From: Candidatus Latescibacterota bacterium
Lineage (GTDB): Bacteria; Latescibacterota; UBA2968; UBA8231
Length of the DNA stretch: 36,109 bases
Assembly: GCA_020852055.1 (NCBI GenBank)
Contig: JADZBP010000176.1
Span: 1-36,109 of the forward strand
Reading direction: 5' to 3'
Position 1 is the stretch's first letter. Every line of letters starts with the position of its first letter. Of this stretch, positions 15,710 to 22,674 are shown one piece after another. Both the position numbers and the translations under genes were made by a program. The notes under the pieces were generated by a model that was given only the letters and a program-made list of their open reading frames with translations, did no database searches and was not told where the DNA came from.

Positions 15710-18700
15710 CTAGGGAGCCCTATTGGCCGGCCGGCCTGGCCGAAGCACCCGTTTGAGGGCCGGAGCCGAGCGTTCGCCGAAGTGATCGGCGAAGAGGAAG
15801 AAGTCGTTGAAATCGACGGTGCCCCCTCGGTCCAGGTCATAGACGGGGTCCTGGCCGCCGAAGTGGTCGGCAAAGAGGAAGAAGTCGTCGAAATCCACCA
15901 CCCCGCTGCGGTCGAAGTCCCCGACCGGGCGTCTGGCCGCCACTCCTGAGCCGGCCAATTGCAGTTGGACGGTGGGCTGGCCGGGGTCGGTGGTGGCAAA
16001 ACGGATGGTGCTCTGCCTGGCCTCCAGGGCGGTGGGCACAAAACGCAGTTCGAGGCGGGTCGAATCACCGGCGGCCACGGTGCCGGCGGCAAAGACGGCG
16101 GTGAAGGCCAGGTCGCCGATCTGCAGGTCGGAGATCAGCAGGGGGCCGCTGCCCAGGTTGCGCACCATCCGCACCACCCGGCCGGTGTCGCCGAGGGCCA
16201 CCTCGCCGAAAGCGACGGCACTGGTGTCGAGGCTGAGGCGCGGGATGCTGCGGCCGTCGATGACCCAGGTAAAGCGGGTGGTGTCGCTCCGGTCCCAGAC
16301 CAGCGCGGTTACGGTGTCCAGTTTGGCGGCGCTGGGGGTCAGGGTCAGGGCTGCAGTGGTGGCACCGGGCCGGACGAGGCCGTTGACCTGCCAGTTATAG
16401 GCCAGGGAATCCCCTTCTTCGTCGCTGGCGGTGACGGCGAATTGCACCGGTATCAAGGGTGCCACCACCAGGGGGCCGCCGTCGGTGCGCGGTAAATGGG
16501 CGGTGATCACCGGGGCGTCGTTGACGGCGGCCACCACGATCGCAAAGGTCTGGGTGGTGGTGCCGCCGGCCGGGTCGCTCACCCGCAGGGTGAGGGTATG
16601 GCGTCCGACATCGGCCTGGGAAGGTGTCCAGGTCACGACCCCGGCAGCGCTGAGAGCCAGGCCCGCCGGGGTGCTGCCCAGGGCATAGGCCAGGGCCCCG
16701 CCTTCCTCGTCGGTGGCGCTGATGGTATAGCTGTAAAGCAGGTCCTCGGTGGCGGCGCTGTCGGGCCGGCTGCTGATCACCGGCAGGTCGTTGGTGGCGG
16801 TGACCCGCAGGGAGTAACTCTGGGTGACGGTGGCCCCGGCAAGGTCCTTGACCTCCACCGTGACCGGATAGGGGGTGGTCCTCACCTGGGTCTGGGTCGG
16901 GGTCCAGCGCACCTTGCCCTGGGTGGTCATGGTCATGCCGCTGGGGTTTTGCGTCAGGCGATAGGTGAGGGTCTCGCCCGGGTCGGGATCGGTCGCCGCC
17001 AGGTCGTAGGCGTAGATCGCGTCCTCGGCGGCCAGGGTATCGGGCTGGCTGGTGATCACCGGCCGGTCATTGGTATTGCGCACCGTCACAATGAAGCGGT
17101 GCGCCGTGGTGGCCCCCTTGGTGTCGCTGAGGCTGACTTCCACGGTATCCGAACCGACTTGGGCCTGGATTGGGGTCCAGGTCACCAGACCGCTGGTATT
17201 GACGCTCACGCCGCCCGGGTTCTTGGTCACCGCGTAGGTGATGGCGTCGCCATTGGGGTCGGTGGCGGTGATGGCATAGCTGAAAGCCGAATCCTCAGCC
17301 GCGGTGGCGGGCGGGGTGCTGGTCACCACCGGGGCTTCGTTGGCGGGTTTGATTCTCAGCGGGAAATATTGACGCCCCTGGCCGTTGGTGGTGGGGTACA
17401 CGGTCACGCCGATCAGGTAGGAGCCGGTATCGCTGGCGGTTGGCGTCCAGCGGATGGGCGAAGGTTTGCCAAAAGCTCTGCTTAGGCTGGGCGGCACCGT
17501 CAGGCCGGGGATCAGGTCGATGATATCGATCTTGGGGTTATTGGGCAGGGTCGGCGCATAGGTGAAAACCTGACCCTCGGTGGCGATGCTGTCGGGCAGG
17601 CTGGTGATTTCGAGTTCTTTGAACAAGGTGTCGGCTGCCGGCGTGCCGGAGTTGCCCGGGCCGCCGAAGTGGCCCATGTCGTTGCGGTCTCTCGAGACAA
17701 CATCGCGGAGGGCGATGACGGGGCTGCCCGCGTCGATGGCCGGCGAGCCCAGGTCGAGCTCGAAGCGGCTGATGGCGGCGTTGATGAACTTGGGGTTGAG
17801 GTATTTGTTGTTGCCGGCGCTGGATGCGGTGGAGAAGGTCGGCAACAGGGCATTGATCCGGCTGAGCGCCGCCACGGTATCGGGCACCAGGCTCACATTG
17901 ATAATGGGGCCTTTGTCGGTGGTATCGGGGAAGGTCTCTGCCGTATAGACCCGGATGTGGTAGTCCAGGTATTGCAGCGACCCGACCGGATCCTGGATCT
18001 CGACCAAAATATCCTTCCGTCCGGTGTCGGCCAGGGTAGGTACCCAGCGGATCTGCTTCTGTTCCTGCACCTCGATGGCCGAGATGCCGGTGGGGAGCAG
18101 CCGGCCTGGATCGGAGTTGGCGCGAAAGATGTAGGCGGCCTTGGTGCCGGTCACGGTGGGCACGAACAGGTAGGTGGAGCCCACCTTGGCCACGGTATCG
18201 GGGTGGTTGGTCATGAAGGTGGGCACCTTGACCCCGGCTTCGGCGAGGGTGACGGTGTCGCGCACGGTCTTGGCCAGCTTGATGCTGTCGGCCTGGTCCG
18301 AGATGTAGAGGATGGGGGTGCGCCAAAGCATGTTGTAGCGGATCAGCGGCAGGGCGGTGGCCGAGGCATCGAGGATGGCCGGCGGGGCGACGAAGCTGCG
18401 GGACTCGGTGCTGTCGGGGTTAGAGAAGATGTTGTTGCTGATGTCGGTGCGGTTCCCGGAGGTCTGGATGGCCGGGGCGAGGTTCCAGTAGAAGGTGTTG
18501 TTGCGGATGATCTCGCGCTGGGTGGTGTCGGCAAAGGTGTTGTGCAGGGAGAGCACCGCCCCGGTGTCGCCGGCGGCGCCGTTGTCGCGCAGCAGATTGT
18601 TAAAAAACTTGACGCGGCCGTTTTTGGCATATAGGACCTGGCCGCTGCCCGTGGCGCGGTTGTTGAGGAAGATATTGCTGACCACCCTCAGGGAGCAGCT

Positions 18701-19126
18701 CTCGGCGTAGATGGCGCCCCCCTGGTCACCCAAGCCGTTGCGGAAGGTGATGCCCTGGATGACGAAGTCGCTGGTGGGGGCGGTGAGGCGGAAGAAATTG
18801 GCTTTGTTTTGCGCGTCGAAGGTGATCACCCCGCTGGTGGCGATATAGATCCGGGACTGGGAGATGACCAGCGGGAAGGTCTCCCCCCGGCTGGGCGAAT
18901 AGGTGCCGGCGGGGATATGGATGACGTGCGGCCGGCCTTCGCTCACCAGATGGGCGATGCGCAGGGCATGGGTGATGGTGCGGAAGGGGGTGGTGGAATT
19001 CTGGGCGCTCTGCACGCTCCGGCGATCGTCCCCCGTGGCACTGTTCACGTAAAAATCGAGGGCTCCTGCCGGCAGGACCGTCAGCAGGGTCAAAGCGACA
19101 TAAAAAACAAGATTGAGAAAGGACAT
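15710..19126 (-). CDS. large secreted protein: beta-helix, cadherin-like repeats, HYDIN-like domain and C-terminal EF-hand-like repeats
   Basis: 1138 residues with a signal peptide (FLNLVFYVALTLLTVLPAGA). Residues 24 to about 270 look like a right-handed parallel beta-helix (DUF1565-type, IPAGTYSPSRGETFPLVIS). Three dystroglycan/cadherin-like Ig repeats start near 595, 685 and 778, each with ATDPD-type and VTWTP motifs, and a fourth begins near 867. About 962-1060 resembles an ASPM/SPD-2/HYDIN (choice-of-anchor D) domain. Residues 1069-1118 carry two 27-residue EF-hand-like repeats, then a basic tail. Likely exported and Ca-dependent, perhaps glycan-binding or adhesive; enzymatic activity is not evident. 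AGAGGA precedes the ATG. Confidence 0.85.
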   Translation of the reverse strand: MSFLNLVFYVALTLLTVLPAGALDFYVNSATGDDRRSVQSAQNSTTPFRTITHALRIAHLVSEGRPHVIHIPAGTYSPSRGETFPLVISQSRIYIATSGVITFDAQNKANFFRLTAPTSDFVIQGITFRNGLGDQGGAIYAESCSLRVVSNIFLNNRATGSGQVLYAKNGRVKFFNNLLRDNGAAGDTGAVLSLHNTFADTTQREIIRNNTFYWNLAPAIQTSGNRTDISNNIFSNPDSTESRSFVAPPAILDASATALPLIRYNMLWRTPILYISDQADSIKLAKTVRDTVTLAEAGVKVPTFMTNHPDTVAKVGSTYLFVPTVTGTKAAYIFRANSDPGRLLPTGISAIEVQEQKQIRWVPTLADTGRKDILVEIQDPVGSLQYLDYHIRVYTAETFPDTTDKGPIINVSLVPDTVAALSRINALLPTFSTASSAGNNKYLNPKFINAAISRFELDLGSPAIDAGSPVIALRDVVSRDRNDMGHFGGPGNSGTPAADTLFKELEITSLPDSIATEGQVFTYAPTLPNNPKIDIIDLIPGLTVPPSLSRAFGKPSPIRWTPTASDTGSYLIGVTVYPTTNGQGRQYFPLRIKPANEAPVVTSTPPATAAEDSAFSYAITATDPNGDAITYAVTKNPGGVSVNTSGLVTWTPIQAQVGSDTVEVSLSDTKGATTAHRFIVTVRNTNDRPVITSQPDTLAAEDAIYAYDLAATDPDPGETLTYRLTQNPSGMTMTTQGKVRWTPTQTQVRTTPYPVTVEVKDLAGATVTQSYSLRVTATNDLPVISSRPDSAATEDLLYSYTISATDEEGGALAYALGSTPAGLALSAAGVVTWTPSQADVGRHTLTLRVSDPAGGTTTQTFAIVVAAVNDAPVITAHLPRTDGGPLVVAPLIPVQFAVTASDEEGDSLAYNWQVNGLVRPGATTAALTLTPSAAKLDTVTALVWDRSDTTRFTWVIDGRSIPRLSLDTSAVAFGEVALGDTGRVVRMVRNLGSGPLLISDLQIGDLAFTAVFAAGTVAAGDSTRLELRFVPTALEARQSTIRFATTDPGQPTVQLQLAGSGVAARRPVGDFDRSGVVDFDDFFLFADHFGGQDPVYDLDRGGTVDFNDFFLFADHFGERSAPALKRVLRPGRPANRAP
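15773..15922 (-). repeat. tandem 81-bp repeat encoding dockerin-like EF-hand loops
   Basis: Within the secreted protein gene, two copies of an 81-bp unit encode DFDRSGVVDFDDFFLFADHF and DLDRGGTVDFNDFFLFADHF. Asp at loop positions 1, 3, 9 and 12 and Gly at 6 fit a calcium-binding EF-hand loop of dockerin type. DNA similarity is high, suggesting a recent or constrained duplication. Confidence 0.8.
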
Positions 19127-19221
19127 GAGGGTCCTCTTCGGTGATCGGTAGACGGGAAAAGCCGGGGGAGCGCAGCGCGAACTACAGTAAATACAAATAT
19201 AACGTTATGGCCTAGTAAATT

Positions 19222-19488
19222 CTATTGTGATTCTCTGCCGTCCGACTGTTTTTCGAGCAATTCCCGCACCGAGGGGCGCAGGAACACCCCTTCCAATGGC
19301 AGGCGGCCCAACTCGCGGGCGAGCAGGCGGATACGCCCGGCCACGGAAAGATTGCGGCTGGCGATCAGGCAGTGTTTGCCGCCGTACCGGCACAACCCGC
19401 CGGCGCTCTCCAACTCCTCGTAGCGCACCTCCACCCCCAACTGGGCGGCCAGTGTTTCGAGTTCCTGGAGCAGCAGGGCCTGGTTCAT
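19222..19488 (-). CDS. small conserved-looking protein, function unknown
   Basis: 88 residues from MNQALLLQELETLAAQLG; the frame is open to 19557 but the extension is Pro-rich and crosses the divergent promoter region. The pattern GVEVRYEEL...GGLCRYGGKHCLIASR then LARELGRLPLEGVFLRPSVRELLE looks like a folded alpha/beta domain, with Cys at about 34 and 42. I recall similar small proteins as hypothetical entries but cannot name a function. No signal peptide or membrane segment. It lies 95 bases upstream of the secreted protein on the same strand and divergent to surE. Confidence 0.65.
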   Translation of the reverse strand: MNQALLLQELETLAAQLGVEVRYEELESAGGLCRYGGKHCLIASRNLSVAGRIRLLARELGRLPLEGVFLRPSVRELLEKQSDGRESQ

Positions 19489-19519
19489 GGCGGCGGGGAT
19501 TAGAGGAGAGAATACCCTC

Positions 19520-19549
19520 AAGATAGCGCGGGGGGTCGGTGGTGGACAA
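19520..19549 (-). promoter_or_regulatory. candidate minus-strand promoter for the small protein
   Basis: TTGTCC (plus 19544-19549), 18-base spacer, TATCTT (plus 19520-19525). Both boxes match consensus at 4 of 6 positions. Its -35 box overlaps the -35 box of the plus-strand surE candidate. Confidence 0.3.
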
Positions 19550-19571
19550 GCCGGCATTTTGGTAATATATC
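19543..19571 (+). promoter_or_regulatory. candidate promoter for surE and the outer-membrane gene
   Basis: TGGACA (19543-19548), exactly 17 bases, TATATC (19566-19571) in an AT-rich patch 37 bases before the surE GTG. The -35 box differs from consensus at one position. Confidence 0.4.
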
Positions 19572-19607
19572 ACGCTAAATGCTCCGCACGCATCCCTTGC
19601 CGGCGAG

Positions 19608-20429
19608 GTGGAGGTGGCAGAAGAAGCCGCAGCACCCTGGATTCTGGTTACCAACGACGACGGGGTGGATTCCCCCGCCCTGGTTCCGCTCCTGCGCTGC
19701 CTGGCGGCCATTGCCCCGGTGCAGACCGTGGTCCCGGCCGGGGAGCGCAGTTGGGCTTCGAAGGTGCTCACCCGCTTCGGCCAGCTCCAAGCCCGGCGGT
19801 TGCCGCGCGAGCAGTTCGAGGTCTGGGCCGTGGAGGGGGGATACCCGGCCGATTGCGCCAATCTGGGTCTGTACACCCTGTTTCCCTCGCCTCCGGCCCT
19901 GGTGGTCTCCGGCGTCAACGTGGGGACCAACACCGGGCTGGCGTACTTCCTCAGTTCCGGCACCGTGGGAGCGGCCATCGAAGGGGCTCTGGCCGGCGTG
20001 CCTGCCCTGGCCTTCTCGGTGGAGTTAAAGGCCGAAGAGTACACCCGCTGGCGCCAGCACCGCGACGCCGGGGCCAGCGCGCTGTGGCATCACGCCGCCG
20101 AGGTGGCCGGCCAGATCACCGCCGAGGTCTGGCGCGGCGGCCTGCCTGCCGGGGCGGCGCTGCTCAACGTCAACATGCCCGCCGGGGTCACCCGGCAGTC
20201 CCCCCGCCGTTTTGCCGCCCTCACCCCCAGTTGTTATGGCGCCTTTTTTGGCCGCGGCCAGGCGCCCGATTCCTTCATCTATGGTCTTTCGGGGTTGCGC
20301 ACCGACGATCCCGAAGGGCGGGGGGACATCGCCGCGCTGGGCCGGGGAGAGGTGGCCCTCACCCCCATCCGCTTGGCGCTGGACGCCCCGCCCTTGGCAG
20401 CGGATCTGCAGCGCTTCGAGCAGGCTTGA
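19608..20429 (+). CDS. surE: 5'/3'-nucleotidase SurE
   Basis: 273 residues from GTG 19608; an alternative GTG is at 19614. SurE is a metal-dependent phosphatase acting on nucleoside monophosphates and some polyphosphates. Seen: TNDDG with metal-binding D17 and D18, Ser48 in GERSWASKVLT, GVNVGTNTG with the ligand Asn, and SGTVGAAIEGALAGVPALAFS. The region after Ser48 (WASKVLT) departs from the usual SGASH-type loop, so substrate preference may differ. The stop overlaps the next ATG by one base (TGATG), coupling it to an outer-membrane protein. Confidence 0.92.
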   Translation: MEVAEEAAAPWILVTNDDGVDSPALVPLLRCLAAIAPVQTVVPAGERSWASKVLTRFGQLQARRLPREQFEVWAVEGGYPADCANLGLYTLFPSPPALVVSGVNVGTNTGLAYFLSSGTVGAAIEGALAGVPALAFSVELKAEEYTRWRQHRDAGASALWHHAAEVAGQITAEVWRGGLPAGAALLNVNMPAGVTRQSPRRFAALTPSCYGAFFGRGQAPDSFIYGLSGLRTDDPEGRGDIAALGRGEVALTPIRLALDAPPLAADLQRFEQA

Positions 20430-21739
20430 TGCCGGAATCCGCGCCCCGCTCGCTGCAGCGCTGGTTTCGCCTGATCCTGCTGGGCGGCCTGCTGGCGCTG
20501 GGTTGGGCCACTGCCGGCCGGTCCGCCGGTCCGGGCTGGGTCGCTCCCGGCCTGGCCGACACCCTCGGCCAGAGCTGGCGCGGAGAGGCGACCGCCGCCG
20601 ACCGGGTGCGCTGGCTGGCCAAACGCAAGCAGTTCAACGTCGGCGGTACCCCGTACGGCGTCACCGGCCTGCCGGTCGTCTACTTCAGTCCGCGCACGGG
20701 CTGGAACTACGGGGCGCGTATTCAGTGGGCCGACCTGCAGCGGCGGCCCTACCGCTACAAATTCGTCATGCACGCCGTGCGCTCCAGCGAAGGCAAGGTC
20801 GACTATTTCATGCGGCTCAAGGTGCCCCATATCTCTGGCACCCATTTCGGGGTGCTGATGGTGGGCAGCATGGAGCGCAACCTGCGGGCCCGCTATTACG
20901 GCCGGGGGAACAACTCCGCCAATCGCTTCATCGATCCGGCCGGCAACAAGGTCAAGGACGAGGATTACTACTACTACATCCTCGAGGAGCCCCGATTCAT
21001 CTTCAGCCTGCTGCGCGAGATCTACGGCCCGCTCTCCCTGTCCGTGGGTCTGGGCATGGAGCGCACCGACGTGGTGCCGCGCGGCGAGCGGTCCTACTAT
21101 GTAGACGCCGGCACCCCGGACGGGGTGGTGGGCGGTAGCACCGGTTTCCTCAGCGCCACCCTCGAGTGGGATACCCGCGACGACGAAGTGATGCCGCTGG
21201 TGGGGGTATATCACGAGTGGTCCTACGAGAATTCCCGCAACTCCCTGTTGGCCCTCTTCCTCGAGGAGATCGATTTCCAGCGCTACACCTTCACCGACGC
21301 CCGCTACTGGCTGGTCTCGCCGCGCCTGAGCCTGGGCCACCGCAGCGTCTTTGAGGTGCTCACCGGCTCCATCCCCCTTTACGCCTACGGCGAGATCGGC
21401 GGCAGTCGGCGCATCAAGGGCCTGGGTGGGGGCGATGTGTTGCGCGGTTTTGATACCCAGCGCTTCACCGACGACGTGCGCTTTTTCACCAATACCGAGG
21501 CGCGCTACCTGCTGCGCACCACCCACTGGTGGGGGCAACATCTCGAATGGAAGGGCATCCTCTTCGTCGATTCCGGCAGGGTCTGGCACAAACTGACCGA
21601 GGTCAGCCCGGATGGGATGCATTGGACGGCGGGCTTGGGCGGGCGGGTGTACTGGAACGCGGACTTCGTGATCCGGCTGGACCTGGGTTTCTCGGCAGAG
21701 CAGGCCTACGGGGCGGTGAAGTACCGCAACCTCTTCTGA
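20429..21739 (+). CDS. BamA/TamA-like outer-membrane beta-barrel protein
   Basis: 436 residues. Residues about 8-34 form a signal peptide (RWFRLILLGGLLALGWATAG), and the protein ends in VKYRNLF with the C-terminal Phe typical of BAM substrates. The body is dominated by amphipathic strands; LEWDTRDDEVMPLVGVYHEW and GGGDVLRGFDTQRF match the last part of surface-antigen (Omp85-type) barrels, including a VRGF-like element (LRGF). No POTRA repeats are evident, so it is a short member; transport of a substrate is unproven. The gene ends one base before the accD stop on the opposite strand. Confidence 0.85.
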   Translation: MPESAPRSLQRWFRLILLGGLLALGWATAGRSAGPGWVAPGLADTLGQSWRGEATAADRVRWLAKRKQFNVGGTPYGVTGLPVVYFSPRTGWNYGARIQWADLQRRPYRYKFVMHAVRSSEGKVDYFMRLKVPHISGTHFGVLMVGSMERNLRARYYGRGNNSANRFIDPAGNKVKDEDYYYYILEEPRFIFSLLREIYGPLSLSVGLGMERTDVVPRGERSYYVDAGTPDGVVGGSTGFLSATLEWDTRDDEVMPLVGVYHEWSYENSRNSLLALFLEEIDFQRYTFTDARYWLVSPRLSLGHRSVFEVLTGSIPLYAYGEIGGSRRIKGLGGGDVLRGFDTQRFTDDVRFFTNTEARYLLRTTHWWGQHLEWKGILFVDSGRVWHKLTEVSPDGMHWTAGLGGRVYWNADFVIRLDLGFSAEQAYGAVKYRNLF

Positions 21740-21740
21740 G

Positions 21741-22598
21741 CTAGGCCGCCGCTTCCCCGGCGGTCAGCATGGCGAGGAGCCGGCTGACGGTGGCGGGCAA
21801 CTCGTCGCGGCGCACGATATGGTCGATGAAGCCGTGCTGGAGCACGGTCTCGGAGCGCTGGAAACCCTCGGGCAGGGATTCGACCTTGAGGAACTGCTTG
21901 ATGACCTCGGGGCCGGCGAAACCGATGCGGGCCCCTGGTTCGGCCAGGATCACATCTCCCAGCATGGCGAAGCTGGCGGTTACCCCGCCGTAGGTGGGAT
22001 CGGTGAGCACGGCGATATAGGGGAGCTTGGCCAGGGCGAGTTGGTGCAGTTTGGCGCTGACCTTGGCCATCTGCATCAGCGAGTAGGCGCTCTCCATCAT
22101 GCGCGCCCCGCCCGACTGGCAGACCAGCACCAGGCTGCGGCGTTCGGCGATGGCCCGGTCGATGAGGCGGCTGATCTTTTCACCCGTGGCGCTGCCCAGG
22201 CTGCCCAGGATGAAGCGGGTGTCCATCACCCCCAGGGCCACCGGCTGCCCGCCCAGGCGGCCGACGCCGGTGCAGACGGCCTCGTTCAGCTCGCTGGCCT
22301 TCTTGCCGTCGCGGATGCGGTCGGTGTAGCGTTTGGTGTCCCGGAAACGCAACGGGTCGGCAGCGGTGAGTTGCTCGTCCAGCTCGGTGAAGGTACCGGC
22401 GTCGGTGAGCAGTTCGACATAGTACTGATGGCCAACCGGGTAGTGGAACCCGCATTCGGAGCAGATCCAATGGGCCCGCTCCAGGGCCTGCTGGTAGGTC
22501 GAATAGCTGCACTTGGGGCACTTGGACCAGATCCCGGCCGGAATCTCCCGCTTGCTGCCGGCCTTGAACCCGGACTTCATCTTCTCGAACCAGCTCAT
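21741..22598 (-). CDS. accD: acetyl-CoA carboxylase carboxyltransferase subunit beta
   Basis: 285 residues, usual length. Transfers the carboxyl group from carboxybiotin to acetyl-CoA in fatty-acid synthesis, together with AccA. The N-terminal zinc ribbon is complete (C27, C30, C46, C49), followed by the crotonase-like core with LGSLGSATGEKISRLIDRA, SGGARMMES and DPTYGGVTASFAMLGDV. GGAGAG lies upstream of the ATG. Single gene here, convergent with the outer-membrane protein and divergent to the large fusion gene with only 49 bases between starts. Confidence 0.97.
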   Translation of the reverse strand: MSWFEKMKSGFKAGSKREIPAGIWSKCPKCSYSTYQQALERAHWICSECGFHYPVGHQYYVELLTDAGTFTELDEQLTAADPLRFRDTKRYTDRIRDGKKASELNEAVCTGVGRLGGQPVALGVMDTRFILGSLGSATGEKISRLIDRAIAERRSLVLVCQSGGARMMESAYSLMQMAKVSAKLHQLALAKLPYIAVLTDPTYGGVTASFAMLGDVILAEPGARIGFAGPEVIKQFLKVESLPEGFQRSETVLQHGFIDHIVRRDELPATVSRLLAMLTAGEAAA

Positions 22599-22643
22599 GC
22601 TGGACTCTCCCGGTAAGGGCGCCGTCGCGCCGTTCAGCCCACA

Positions 22644-22674
22644 TAAAATGAAGCCTATCAGGTGGTTATGTCAA
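22644..22674 (-). promoter_or_regulatory. weak candidate promoter for accD
   Basis: Perfect TTGACA on the minus strand (plus 22669-22674) with ATTTTA (plus 22644-22649) after a long 19-base spacer. It overlaps the first codons of the divergent gene. The -10 is poor, so this is tentative. Confidence 0.25.

Noticed and set aside
19199-19208. ATAACGTTAT palindrome as an operator
   Set aside because: Only 10 bp in an AT-rich patch and not positioned on a convincing promoter.
19487-20428. Upstream extension of the outer-membrane protein frame through surE
   Set aside because: It is the out-of-frame shadow of surE; the ATG at 20429 begins a proper signal peptide.
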